Under the pieces are notes generated by a model, which saw only the letters and a list, made by a program, of their open reading frames with translations, was not told the origin of the DNA and searched no databases. This document shows, in pieces, positions 1-12,324 of a stretch of 64,000 nt of DNA. Every line of letters begins with the position of its first letter. The stretch's first letter is position 1. Origin of the DNA: Amborella trichopoda (Eukaryota > Streptophyta > Magnoliopsida > Amborellales > Amborellaceae); the NCBI RefSeq assembly GCF_000471905.2, contig NW_006500355.1, positions 1,125,713 through 1,189,712 on the forward strand, written 5' to 3'. The translations under genes and the position numbers were made by a program.

Positions 1-1666
1 GAGTGGATACACAAAAATACTATGATTGGTATATAAACGATTAGCTTCAAGCTATAATTAATATGTAACATTGCGGCTAATTCACTTTTTACCATATTTT
101 AAATAACAATGTGTCTTTCCATGACATAAATTGTGCATGGGGACATGCAAAAGGTTGGCCAATATGGTATTGTTTTTCTTGTACATGCGCACATATACAC
201 GCACTACTTAAAAGCATATTTTTAAAGGAAAATCGTTGTACAAGGCTTTCACCTTTTAAAAAAAAAACAGTTATGGTTGCACCTCTAAAATGAGTCAAAT
301 AAATTGTTTTGGTACCATAGAACCTTCCACTTGATCATTTTGACATTGACAATTATATTTTTGAAAAACAAAAAAAACTTTAAAAATAATGCATCTCATA
401 ATACATTTTCTTGACTATCAATTTTCCATACATGCATCATTATCATAGCTTGAAAATCATACTAAAGGGTGGAAATAAATTTTCAAACAATGGTAAGGAT
501 TTCTTATGCGAAAAAGCATTTTCAGGTAGGGTTAGGAGTTGTAGGCCTACTATTTTTTCATAAGACGCTGTTGCCGCCTTATGTAAATTACACCCCTTAA
601 AATGGTAGATGTTAGGGGAAGGCCCAAAGATAGTAGTACATATACTATGCTCCCATATTAACATATACTGCGCACTTGTTCCATTGGTTAAAAGACTTAC
701 TTGGGAAGATTTTGTGGATATCAGATTTTAAGATCAACTTTAGAAGCACTAGAATTTGAAGTTTTTTTTAAGTCAATTTGAAGTATTTAACTCTTAGAGT
801 TTGCTATCCAAAGATTGGATGGTCCTTGTTCAATTTTGAAAAGTTAATTTTTTTTGAGGCACCAAGTTTGCAATTTGATTTTTCCAAAGTTAGTTTTTAC
901 GTTCTAATGGTTATGTCCCGAACCCCAAAGCCTAGAGAGCAAGTTGACAGTTTTGTTTCAGAATATCATTTTATTGAGGTTAGTGATGCATTGCACCTAA
1001 GAAATTATGGACAATTTTGTTTTAGAATATCTTGGACCCAACTCATTGCCGCTTCTAGTTTCAACCAATGTTATCAAATTCGCCTTGTTTAGACCAATTC
1101 GAAAATCTTCTACCAGCAAAAGACTGAATTTTATATACAAATGTCAAATTTATTTATACTAAATTAAAAAAAAAAATCGGAATTCTTCGCTCCAAACTCC
1201 AAAGCAAACATGACAACATTTCATATCCAGCGCACTGGGACGTGCCCAAATTTGTTGACCCCAAGTATTTCTCGTAATGACCTTTATACCGTTGATTCTG
1301 GAACGTGCCTTTAGTATTGCATATCGATCCAGTCCTTAGGATTTAAGGTAAAGACAAAGAGCTATATCGTCACTTCTGAAGCATTTGAGTCACCATTTGA
1401 TCTGGTTTAAAGGCGGGGTTCAAGACTTTAAACCCCGCCATTTTTCATATTTTTCAAAAATCCTAAACCCCAGAAAATCTCTTTTAAACATTCTGGAACC
1501 CTACAAATTTGCTTCATTTTGGCCCTGTAAATCTCTTTGAATTTTACTTCACTTTCGATTTAGTTTTAATCTCATGGGATCTTATTTTTGGAGGAAATGA
1601 TCAATTTTCGACGTTAATGATCCTGCATTAAGAATCGGCCATTGTTTATTTTTGGAGAGAGGATAC
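1..1666. other. AT-rich 5' flank of the DEG14-like gene
   Basis: No gene is recognisable here. The short ORFs at 89-298, 443-664 and 778-1092 are AT-rich, show no family resemblance and overlap low-complexity sequence. The promoter and 5' leader of the downstream protease gene must lie in the last few hundred bases. A 9-bp perfect inverted repeat (GGCGGGGTT at 1412-1420 and its complement at 1431-1439) stands out in this AT-rich flank. Confidence 0.5.
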
Positions 1667-4600
1667 ATGGCAAAAGTTTTTTCTTCTTTGTTGAGGGGTT
1701 TCAGAATCTACGGAGCTCAGAGGCAGGGACATCCGCTGTTATTAACTGTAAGTATTTTGTGTTGAATTCTGAATTTCTTTTATTGGTTTAGTGATCCTGT
1801 TAATTTTTATTTTTTATTTTTCATATTAAAATGCAATGGTTTATCTGTTTATTTTCTTTTTGAATTCTCCCATTTCATAAAATTGGACCTTAAAATTGGA
1901 CCTTATTGTGTTACATTTTTTGGATTGATTCATTGAAGCATTCTATCAATCATTTATTTATCTTTGGTTTCAAATTTTTAATGAATCGATCTCGTTCCGG
2001 ATTTAATTTCTTCAGTTTTGTGAAATTTGTAGAGGACTCCCTTATAATCTAATGGTTTTCTAAAATTTGCCAGTCTCTTAAATTTATGTATACTGATTTA
2101 TTTTGATACTAAATCATAGCTAGAACTCAAGCAGAGTGATATCTGCACTTCAATTTTAGCTGGTTGCAAAATATGGAAAAAAAAAAAGGTTCAATGAAAT
2201 TTGACAGTACAAAGATTGTCCAGTCAAAAGCATTATAATTACTCCTTGTACTAAAATTATATTTTCTTTCATAGCTAAAAGTCAATATAGTGTATATTTT
2301 ACATAGACACGGATACATGTCCAAGTGTCTTCATTTATATGAGCGTTACATGCGCCAATCTTGATATTGGCCTTTCTGACAAGACATGCCTCTATACTAT
2401 TGAAAGGTGGGAGGAGGCGGGAGTTTAGGGAGCATTAACTCTTTTTGCCATGAAAATTTCAACGAGAAATATTAATAATAAGTGTCTAGATTTCTAAAGG
2501 GCAAAGTTTATATAGAGCCTAGGCTCTAAACAAACCTCACCCATTTCTAAATTGTCATACATGTGTATCATATCCTTAGAGTGTTGATGCACAAAAACCA
2601 TAGATACATGTCCATGTTCCATAGTTATATGGTTTATATTGGGTGCTCTGGTAATCCTGAATGGGTACTCATGAATCTGAATTATGTCTACTCGTTGTTG
2701 TAAATAGGTGGACATCATTGCCCAATGATTAAACTCAAACTTTTTTCATTTAGAAAAAAAGTGGAGGGAATGGCATGCATTGCATAATTTGTCATTTGAC
2801 TGGTATTGTTATTCTGATCTCTTTTTCTGTTTTCTCTTCTTTTTTTGATAATTTTACACTTCTATTCTTTGTAGACTGGAAATCACAGCAGATATTTTGG
2901 CTCCCAAACATGTTTTAGAGGAGGACATAAGACAACAGGACAACTCTTTCGATTGGCTATTGTTGGAGTTAGTGCTTTCTCCATTTACAACACAATCTCT
3001 AGTAAGTAAAGAATTTATTGTTAAACTTGCTAAAGTGCATTGTATAATGCAATTCCTCCCACTTTTACGTTTATATTGCCCACAAAGCTCATGTACGAAG
3101 TTCTTTTTATGAGACATTGTATATTGCGTTGGTAACAGGAGATGAAAAATTTAAGACCAACATATCTCAGTCTTCATATGACTTTCCATTGAGGTGGTGG
3201 CAGTCTTTATTGGGAGAAGTCCATCAACTTTCTCCATGGTTGGATACCACAAACAAGGGTAGGCTTAACTTCACTTTTTGATGTTGAAATAAGGGAAATA
3301 TTCAAACCTGTAGAATTATAAAAAATTATAAAAATATAGTATTAAAAAAAAAAAAACTCTATTCTAACTATGCCCAACAGGCTTATGTTCTTAACATGGA
3401 ATTCCTTGCCTGGGTAGTAAAAAAACTTGAGATCCACCATGTCATTCCAGTGCTTGGGTGACAAGCAACCAAATGTTTGTGTTGTCACTAGAGGGCTGAT
3501 ATCAAAAGCATTGAAACTTGTGTATTTGTTAGAAGTGCCCTTTATATGATTCTTATATACTTGTTATGAGTTACTCATTTCCATTTCCCGTTCATTGGAT
3601 AGTTTTTGGAGAAAGTGATTGATCGTCAATTATATTTTGCATTTGTTTTTTAGGGTATCTGCCAGTAAACTTTTCTAGAACTGATGGTACTGATACGTTG
3701 AATTCAAATTCACCTCCTTTTATCGGTATTAAGAAGAAAGGTTCAACGTCACCTCCTTATATCGGTGTCAAGGAGAAAGGTTCTGATGATGTTGGAGATG
3801 AGAACAACTCCAGTTCTGGCTGCTTGGGTAGGAATTCCATCGCAAATGCGGCTGCTCTGGTTGGACCTGCTGTTGTCAATCTTTCAGTTACACAAGGTGA
3901 TTTCTTGTGTTTCTCACATAGCTCAATTTTCTATCAGTCTTGGAAAGATTGGTACTCTTTCTTAGTTATTAGAAGTTTATGATTGTGCTCAGTGCACAAA
4001 GATAAGTAGTTGGGAGCAAAAGATTTGCAAGAAAGAAGCAAATGAGTGATTTCTTTTATTCTCTTGCACAAGTTTGCTCTTTCTCAGAGCTGTCACAATA
4101 AATATATAAGAAATATGAAAATTAAGAAAAAATAAAACATACACTCAAATTTATAAATCATAATTAGATACATAATAAACATATTGGGAAGTTATTTATT
4201 TTAGTTATGAATATTTTTTCTCAAGTAATTTTTAAAACTCATATTTTTTTTACTCAAGTCTTAACATGCAAACATCTTGTATCGTAATGTACTAAAGTTA
4301 TTTATTTGATCTGTATTTTGTAAATTTTAATAAAGATATTATTAGATTTCAACCGAAATAGGTTATTTTCTTCATAGCAGGTTTCAGTGGCATGACCCTG
4401 GGGAAGAATATAGGATCTGGAACAATAATTGATCCAGACGGCACAATCTTAACTTGTGCCCATGTTGTGGTAGGCTTCCAAAGTGCTAGGTCTCCATACA
4501 AGAGAAAGGTCAGACTCTTCCCTATCAAACTATATATTTGTGTTTCAAATTTATCAATATGCAATAGTTTCTGGCATTTGGCTTGATAACCTTTTTTTCT

Positions 4601-7600
4601 TTTGCCAGAGATGCATTTCATTCCTTGATAGTTGATACTTGGTTGTAATCTACTAAATATTGAGTTTAACTTCTGTAAAATAGTATTCCCTGTTGACTTT
4701 AGTGATGAGGTGGCTTTTTGGCTTTCTAAAAAACTGTAGGAATGAATTGGATTGCTCTGTAACAAGCTCTGAAGTTTCATTAAGTCCTGTAATTGAAGAG
4801 TATACTGATCCATAAAGGGTGCTCTCTGTTTTAGAGAAGGCCACTTTCTTCAAATATATATTTTGTTCCTTTTTTTTTATTGAAATATAAAAATATGTTG
4901 GTCCTTTTACTAGAATGCCTGTTAATTTTCAAAGGTTCTAATAAAATGGACACCAACATAGGAAATGCTCATTAAAAATAACATGATTGACGTGACAAGG
5001 ATACAAGATCGTGTGTTTGTTCTTCGTAATGTATATATTGTTCATGACCTCATAAGGTGCAGTCTCGCCGGTGCACATTGTACACTTACTTCCTTGGGTA
5101 AAAGACCTACTTTAGGGTCTTTTCTCGATCTAAATTTTGGGATCCACCTTCGAATCAACAAATGAGTGTTTTCCCAAAAAAAAGGGATTTTGAGCTCCTA
5201 AACACTTAAATCTGATTGTCCAAAATTGTATGACTTCTGTTCAATCTTTTGAACATGTTGTTTAGATACATATAGCCTCTCTTTTTTTTGTGTCTGTGTG
5301 TGTGTTTTTTCCGGGATGATTGCTATGTTGAGGAGGACACATCCGCGAGATTTAGGGTTCTAACCCTACTTCTAAATAGGGCTTGAGGGAGCATTGTACC
5401 TGCTGGACCATATATTATTTTGGCTCTTGCTGTACATTATATTGTGTATTATATGTTTGCTTTTTACATATCATGTGGTTTTGTTATTGGAAAGCAGGTC
5501 GATGTAACTCTGCAAGATGGCCGAACATTTGAAGGCGAGGTGGTAAACGCTGATTTTCACTCTGACATTGCTGTTGTGAAGATCAAATCTAAGACTCCAT
5601 TGCCAGCTGCGAAGCTTGGTTCATCAGGCATGCTTCGTCCTGGAGACTGGGTGGTAGCTCTAGGTTGTCCTCTTTCCTTGCAAAATACAATAACAGCTGG
5701 TATTGTTAGGTAAGTTTTCAGTTGCCTCCAAATTCAATGCCACAAAAGGTTGAACTGATTTTTTTTAGTTTTCTTCCTTCGAGAGGTGTGATTCATTATT
5801 GTCACGCTCCACAGCTTTTTGCAATAAACTGTATGCGGAATTGTTAAGAGTAATAATCGAGCTTCTACATGCTACCACTCTTACGATAATATTGAGGGTT
5901 TTTTTTTTTTTTCTTAACTACTTGCGGAGATTTTTTCCATAGTAGTATGGGAACAATTGATTACTGGTTTTGTTGAAATTCTGATTTTTAAGCATGTGCC
6001 ATGTTCTAAGAGAATTATTTAGTGTATGTCATAGACAGGCTATCTTTCCTTGCTTTCCCCAAATCAATTTATAATGGTCCTATGGATCTACTATGCTTTC
6101 CCAAAATCAAATTTCAATCAACAATTGAACTATATATTTTTCATTTTAGAAAGGAAAAACCAAAATTTCAAAGGGAGAATGGCAGTAGTGTCTACTCAAC
6201 CCAGAGTGGATCATTACGTGTTGAAGATAATTGTCAATGATGCAAAGGTGCACAATATTGGAACTCAAGATGTTTTATATAGATGAATGGATGCTTAGAG
6301 GCTTGCCTTGAACCAGGTTCTGGAATAGTCTTACAGCCATTTTACCTGCCTTTTTGCCTCTATAGTCATGAGCATAACGGAACTAAGTTCATTTTCCATT
6401 TATTTGAGGACTTTTAGTTTTCTATGATGACAGTTCTTTGTCTCCTCACTAGCATTCATAAGTTTGGATGGCCAGATGCTTTTCATAGCTCCCTAGAGAT
6501 ATAAAATGGGTCACCTGATAGTATTTTACAAAAGGGCAAGGAAACCATGCAATATTCTTTTATTGAAATGACTTTATTTAATAATAGTTTTATTGAGGTT
6601 CTTTTGTCATAGGAACTCATGCAGCCTTGTCACAAAACACATACTAAAGTATATAATACCGACAGAAACGAAGTGCATAATTGATCTCAAAACTCAAAAC
6701 TCTATTAAGGGCTGTATTCTTGCCACAAAATGAATTGATATCCCTTGTCATCTGTTCTTGTAATTTTTTTCAGGCGTTTGCTTATCTTCCATTGTTGAAT
6801 AGTTTCTGTTGATTCTTTCAGTTTCTGCGGTCATACTTATATTTCATGGGGCTAATTTTTCCTCGTTATCTTCCTCATGTAATCTAGCTGCGTCGACCGC
6901 AAAAGCAGTGATTTGGGTCTTGCAGGAATTCGAAGGGAGTATTTACAAACAGATTGTGCGATTAATGAGGTAATATTCCCTTTAAATGGTGTTGGGCAAT
7001 ATTTCTCCGATCATTTTTATTTGACTCTGTTGTGATGCCTCTTGGTAATATTCTTTTCCTTTCATTTTATATTGGCAGTATTTTTTTCCCATGATGTTAG
7101 TATTGTATTCTAATATTACATATTTTTAAAATTTGTTGGAAATCTATGCAAGGTTTGTATTAGTTTTTGAAAACATAAGTTTTCTGTGGTAACATAATGA
7201 AATGCACATAGCTAGTAGAACTCAATCATATTAGAAGCGTTTCATACTGGTGTTTTGCTATCATACATTTAGTAATCATTGCTAATCTTCTCATTTTTCT
7301 TTTCCTGCAATAGGGTAATTCGGGAGGGCCTCTTGTCAATCTTGATGGAGAAGTTATTGGAGTTAACATCATGAAGATTGTGGATGCTGATGGTTTGAGC
7401 TTCGCTGTACCAATAGACTCGATCATAAAAATTATTGAACAATTCAAGAAGAATGGGTAGCCATTCTCCCTCTTTCTATCATTTCTTCTTTGTTCTTCAA
7501 AGCTATTTATGAAGGTTTATTAAATTATTACTTACACAAACAAAATGTTATGCCAGTACATTATGTTACATGCATCTTTATGTCAGTATTCATTATTGGT

Positions 7601-10600
7601 GTTGCTCTGGTGGAAGCTAGCTTCTCCTTTTTTAATCTTTTGATATGCAGAGAGGTGACAGGCATGCAAAAGGTAGGTTATTCCATCCGAAAGCCATGAT
7701 CTCTGTCTAATTATTTGCTTCCTAATTAACTTATACAATGATAGCAGTTATAACCCTGTTGAGTCAGTGGTCTATCTGATTTTGTAATGTGCAGTAGGGG
7801 GGTTTGGATTATCAGGGTGTAGGCCTGTTAGAAGGCTTATAGAAGTGCAACCAAGTTATTGCACATTTGCTCGTACACGTTTTGTAGGCATTTTGAATAG
7901 TGTCATTTACACCTTATCCTACCATTTGTTGCTTAATATTAAGGTAAATAAATTTGATAGCGTTGAAGCAGGCTTCATCCCCATACAAAGTCATGCACGA
8001 CCTTCATATGTTTTATCTCAAATGTTGAGTTTAACCCCTTATTTAACGATTTCTATTTTTGTGGGACTTTTGAATAAATGCAAGTTTTAGAGTCTTCAGT
8101 AAGATTTCCATGGTTCTATTACCCCTTTGATAATAGAAATACTCTTATTGTTGTAGACACCATGACAAGAGGCATGCTCCCATACAATGGGAACAATCAG
8201 AGATGTTGCCAACTTAGACCTGTCGAGTTGTATTTATATTTGCTGTGATGTTTTAATGATTTCACCCATTGATGACTCGTTAATTATCTCTGAAATACTA
8301 ATATTGGGTTTCCACGATCTACAGATCTTTGGACTCCATGAAGTAACAGAGTGACTGTTTAGTTAAATCTGTTTTTGACATAGAGATGAATCATGAACTT
8401 ACTATACTCCTGTTAGGGACCTACTTGAATAAATTCATGCTGTTCCAAGTGGCCATTCCTGTAACCTCTATGGTTTATTTTGGAGGCAGGCAGGTCAGAT
8501 TTCAGATGTATTTATCAAGGTTGGAAGACTCAATACTCTGATCTGAACTTGGGTCCTGCCTGGAGCAAGTAAGCTCTACAAGTCCCGAGTTGACTTGCCA
8601 AGTTTGCCCTGAGTTGGCCGTGTAGGTTGGAAAAAATCCCCAAAAGTTTGGGAAAAATCTTAGAAATTAAAAAAAAAATACAAAACTCATAAGAAGTATA
8701 TACAATATGGAAAATGATAAAATTAAAATTAATTATATGAATTTAAATTGAAAACAATGGAAGTTGCCTCAAAATTTTGAGGCCGATCCTCTAATCTTTA
8801 CACTCAGCTCTAATCAATGCCTCCAATCTTTGTCAAAGCATCCTCAAACACCAGTAATTCCAAACTGGATTCGTGATTTGAGTCTGATCTAGATGATCCG
8901 AGCTCTTGAATTTTTAGGTGCGTAGTGTATCCAAAATAAAGTCAACCCCGAATAGTTGGGAAAAGGCTCTGATGATGATGATGACGAGTGTATCCGAAAC
9001 AAAAATCTAAACTCATTGTATTTTTTTGTGAGAAACCAGCCTATGATTCAATGAAGAATAAAAAATAGGCTTGGGGAGCCATTTTTATCCAAGATCGAGC
9101 AACATTTATGGAGAAAACTTAGCTCGAATTTTTGATATCTTGAACCCGTTAAGTCTATTTTTTTCCTTCTCAAATTCAATCTATTCAATTTATAGATCAT
9201 ACAAAAACAAGCATAACCCAAAAATTTCTGCTCGATTAGATGCTTGGATGAGGAGAAATGAGAAAAGGGTGCTCAGATTTCCACCCCCTATTACACTTCT
9301 GAAATGTTATCAAACTCGAGCTCAGACTGAGCACTTGGTCTTTCACCAACTGGCCAATTGCTACAGTATCTTGCTCAAGCACTGTAGCATTTCAATAATC
9401 TCTCCCCACCCCCGGCTGAGCCCTAATGTCCTTGGCTGTTTTAGACAGTATTTATCTTTAGGGCTGGCAACTGGCCTGGTCTAGGCTAGCCTTGGCCCTA
9501 GTATCTACAAGGGCGGTCCTAGCCTTGTTAGTGCCGGGCTGAAATAAATATAAACCAAGAGAGAGAGAGAAGGAAAAAAGGGCTTGGGCCGCCTTATCAT
9601 GGCCTTGGCCCAAGCCCGGCCCAGCCCTACCCTCGTGCAGTGGTTGCCGGACCCTACCCTAGCCCTCGGGCTACCACCTTGTGGCCCCAACCCTTGTTTT
9701 TTTAGTGCCAGGCCGCCTGACCCATTGCCACTCCTATTATCTTAAGATCACTTTGTCGTTTGGCAGTCTTTTTCCTCTCTTTTTTCCCTTTCTCTTTGCT
9801 TTTGCAGGTGGGTAGGCTGAGATTTGAACCTTAGACACTAGGTTGTGACCCTTACACCGTAGCAGCAGGTGAAGCCCCGTTTAAGTCTCAACCTGAAGAT
9901 TACCAATTTTGTTGTATTTCTAAATTTGTTTATTTGCAATCTTCTAAAATAGAAGGGATGACCCTTGGCTTGGTTGGTCAGAGTGGTAAAGCCACAACAT
10001 GACTTCAAGGGTTCTAATCCTACCTTTTTCACATCTGAAAAAAGAAAAAAGGGGATTTATGATATATCACCATTTATTTGGAACTTCTAGGGATATCCAC
10101 CTTTTATCTTTTATCTTAATATTTTTATTTATTGCAAACTTTTAAGATTCTAGCTAGGTTTTTAGCTTTGCAGGAGAGTTGTTCGGCCTTTTGCAAACTT
10201 TTAAGATTCTAACTAGGTTTTTAGCTTTGCAGGAGAGTTGTTCGGCCTTGGCTTGGTTTGAGAATGCTTGATCTTAACAATATGATCGTTGCTCAGCTTA
10301 AAGAAAGAGATACCTCATTCCCTGATGTGAACAGAGGGGTACTTGTGCCACTGGTAAGTTTTCCATAATGGCTTTGCTAAATATTGAACCTCAAATTTTC
10401 ATACCTCATAGGGCCTTGAATCTAATTCTTATTCGTTCGATTGGTTTGATTCATAGTTTTTCAATTGGTAAAACCCCCCGAATTTCAGGATTACAAATAA
10501 GACACCCCACCCCCCCTTTCCCCTTTTCCCCTTCCCTCCTCCTTTTCTTTCCTTTACTAATACTCTGCCTCCGCCTCACTACTCCCCCCCACCCCCTACC

Positions 10601-11850
10601 TCTCTCTCTCTCTCTCTCAGCAACCTTGTGTCCTAAATTATATTTTCATAACTCGTGGTTCTCTCTCACACCCACAATTCACTTTTATTGCTTTTGATTC
10701 TCTACTTATTTTTTATTTTTCTCTAAGTGGTAAAGAGTTGTTTTAGTGAGGGAAGGGGAGGATTTTTGTGAGTGAGTGTGGGAGAATGACATAGAAATTT
10801 GATGGTTTTGGGGGAGGAATTGAGATATTTTATATGGATATATTTTGAGAAGAAAAATGGAGTTGGGTTGAGTTGTATGGAAGGGGGTCTTTTAAGTTTT
10901 AATTTGGGATGCAATTCAGGAAAGACAAAGAAAAATGGGGGTTTTATTTGAAATCCGAACTACAATTTCCCAATTGATAAATACATATAAGTATGTTGTT
11001 GCATGCATGTTGTGTCACAACATCATCATCCTCATCTGAGGATTATCCCAACTATTTGGGATCATATATTACCTTCAATAGATCTACTTGCTAGCCATGT
11101 TGCTGCTTGTGTAAAAGAGAGAGAGTTTGCATATCACAAACTGCTGATACAGGTGACTCCTGGCTCCCCGGCTGATCGTGCTGGATTTCTCCCTGGAGAT
11201 GTGGTTGTCGAACTTGACGGAAAACCAGTGGGAAGTGTCGAGGAGGTAGAAACTGCATCAATCTTTTGTCTCTTGAAGTAATATCTATGGGTTGTGGTTT
11301 GTATAAGGCTGAAGCTCTAACCAATCAAAGTAAGGTGCACCTTTAGATGATATCGAAATATGTTGTTTCAGTTTTGAAAAATTTATGATGGCCTAAAAAT
11401 TTATTTTCATCTCTAATTATAAAATTTAAAGCTTCAAAAATAGTGTAGATCAAGCAGATCTTTGAACACTGAAAAATCTTAAAATTTTGATAGTTTAGAA
11501 AATGCGTTTTTTAAGATGCTCTATTTTCAAGATTTGAAATCCATTTTTTCTCATGTTTATGCATCTTGAGGTCAAGATGATCAATTTGAGATTTTTGAGC
11601 ATCAAAACAACTTTTTTTAGTGAATTTTTGAGATGCAGCTTAATTTGATTGTTTAGGATCTCACCTTTATATAAATTTTTTCCATATATATGTATTCCTA
11701 AACTGAAAAATACGATTCATGGGTTTTTAACAGGTTGTAGAAGTTCTGGAGGACAAGGTTGGGGTGCCCATGAAGGCAGTTGTTAAGAGATCAAACAATA
11801 ATACAGTCACTCTCACGGTTGTGCCAGAGGAAGCAAATCCTGTGATATAG
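1667..11850 (+). CDS. DEG14: HtrA/Deg family serine protease, DEG14-like, mitochondrial type (11 exons, complete)
   Basis: Exons are 1667-1747, 2875-3001, 3139-3258, 3654-3896, 4381-4508, 5498-5709, 6888-6969, 7314-7456, 10233-10353, 11153-11245 and 11734-11850. All introns are GT-AG, phases agree, and the total is 1467 nt (488 aa). The start is the first ATG after an in-frame stop at 1598. Residues 1-50 are rich in Arg and Ser with few acids, like a mitochondrial presequence, and a hydrophobic stretch follows at about 51-68. The trypsin-like domain spans about 160-378: TCAHVV gives His218, [10 protein letters not shown] gives Asp256, and GNSGGPL gives Ser334. A PDZ domain fills about 380-485 ([16 protein letters not shown]). 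HtrA proteases degrade or refold damaged proteins. The Arabidopsis relative DEG14 is assigned to mitochondria, so that location here is inferred from homology and the N-terminus. Exon 4 carries a 13-residue tandem repeat (129-141/142-154), and exon 9 has a duplicated acceptor. Family assignment is firm; the targeting call is an inference. Confidence 0.93.
2497..2535. repeat. Terminal fragment of the 390-bp AT-rich MITE family
   Basis: The sequence AGTTTATATAGAGCCTAGG followed by CTCTAAACAA matches, in inverted orientation, the ends of the larger copies at 11290 and 38555. Only one end is visible. It sits in intron 1 of the protease gene. Confidence 0.4.
3710..3787 (+). repeat. 39-bp coding tandem duplication in DEG14 exon 4
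   Basis: Two adjacent 39-bp units begin at 3710 and 3749. They encode [13 protein letters not shown] and [13 protein letters not shown], keep the reading frame and differ at several positions, so the duplication is not brand new. It lies in the linker between the hydrophobic segment and the protease domain. Confidence 0.85.
8935..8990 (+). repeat. Retroposon 3'-tail motif with (GATGAT)n
   Basis: GTCAACCCCGAATAGTTGGG is followed by AAAAGGCTCTGATGATGATG. Related motifs occur at about 11027-11070 (inverted), 61535-61620 and 62922-62965 (inverted). The form resembles 3' ends of plant SINE/LINE-type retroposons, where a short conserved block precedes a trinucleotide tail. It lies in DEG14 intron 8; no intact element body is visible upstream. 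Confidence 0.5.
9459..9736. mobile_element. GC-rich hAT-type MITE in DEG14 intron 8
   Basis: The element opens with TAGGGCTGGCAACTGGCC and closes with CCATTGCCACTCCTA, which are imperfect inverted repeats. TTATCTT is present on both sides (9452-9458 and 9737-9743), consistent with a slightly eroded 8-bp hAT target duplication. The interior is rich in GGCC/GGGCC words and has no coding capacity. A relative of the same family with a cleaner target duplication is at 17851-18108. Confidence 0.75.
9805..9885 (-). repeat. tRNA-derived SINE relic (B-box region)
   Basis: Read on the minus strand, this stretch contains GGTTCAAATCTCAGC, a good match to a tRNA B box, after a degenerate A-box region. 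It cannot fold as a full tRNA, so an eroded SINE head is more likely than a tRNA gene. Confidence 0.4.
9955..10040 (+). repeat. tRNA-derived SINE head with A and B boxes
   Basis: TTGGTCAGAGTGG matches the pol III A box, and GGGTTCTAATCC matches the B box about 35 bp downstream. An A-rich tail follows (GAAAAAAGAAAAAAGGGG). The short body suggests a SINE fragment. It lies in the same intron as the MITE at 9459. Confidence 0.55.
10132..10249 (+). repeat. 59-bp tandem duplication spanning the 3' splice site of DEG14 intron 8
   Basis: Two 59-bp units begin at 10132 and 10191 and are nearly identical. Each contains a polypyrimidine-like tract, the acceptor GCTTTGCAG and the first 17 bases of the exon (GAGAGTTGTTCGGCCTT). 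Acceptors therefore end at 10173 and 10232. Only the second continues into the conserved PDZ-proximal sequence [10 protein letters not shown]. Splicing to the first adds 59 nt, shifts the frame and reaches a stop codon after nine residues. Confidence 0.9.
11027..11100 (-). repeat. Inverted copy of the CAT/GAT-tailed retroposon motif
   Basis: CATCATCATCCTCATCTGAG is followed by GATTATCCCAACTATTTGGG, the inverse of the motif at 8935. It lies about 50 bp upstream of DEG14 exon 10. Confidence 0.45.
11290..11690 (+). mobile_element. 390-bp AT-rich MITE family, copy A (DEG14 intron 10)
   Basis: The copy begins near TTTGTATAAGGCTGAAGCTC and ends near CACCTTTATATAAATTTTTT, forming imperfect inverted ends. 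Internal landmarks shared with copies at 12325, 38555, 41010, 44295 and 45375 include TAGATCAAGCAGATCTTTGA-like words, ATGCATCTTGAGGTCAAGAT and a GAGATGCAGC/TAGGTGCACC box. It occupies most of the 488-bp intron. No coding capacity. Confidence 0.65.
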
Positions 11851-12324
11851 AACTGATCCGTTACTAGGTCGTTTCAACAATGCCCGCAGGAGCATATGTC
11901 CCTTTGCTCCCTCGCATAGAAAATACTCCTTCCCTAGTGAAACATGAAAGATGGGAATCTCAATTTTTCAAGGCAAAATCCCTTCTTTGTAAGCAGAATC
12001 CTAACCTAAAATCGGTAAATTAAAAAGAAAATAAGGTGTTCTGCCCCTAAAATATGGAAAAGAGCCTTCTTGATTCATGTTTTAGATGGTGGATTTCATA
12101 TCTACATAATTCTTTTATTTTATTTATGAGAACAAAAAGAAGAAATATCAATTTCAAAGGAAAAAATTAATTTGTGATCTTTATGTGCCTAAAAAAGATG
12201 ACGCCCCAAGTTTGAACTGAGATCCAATTTTTAGAGAGAAAGCCTTACATCTTCAAGAACTCAAAATTCAATTATGTTTTCCTTAAAATAATAAGCTAGT
12301 AATACTTAATACTAGATGCAATTT
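11851..12324. other. 3' flank and probable 3' UTR of DEG14
   Basis: Sequence immediately after the stop codon; it should hold the 3' UTR. No polyadenylation signal stands out, and no further gene is seen before the MITE that follows. Confidence 0.4.

Noticed and set aside
9955-10040. tRNA gene
   Set aside because: A and B boxes are present, but I cannot pair an acceptor stem or anticodon arm. A SINE head fits better.
10174-10232. Treating the upstream copy as part of DEG14 exon 9
   Set aside because: Including it shifts the frame to a stop, whereas starting at 10233 joins the conserved residues in phase.
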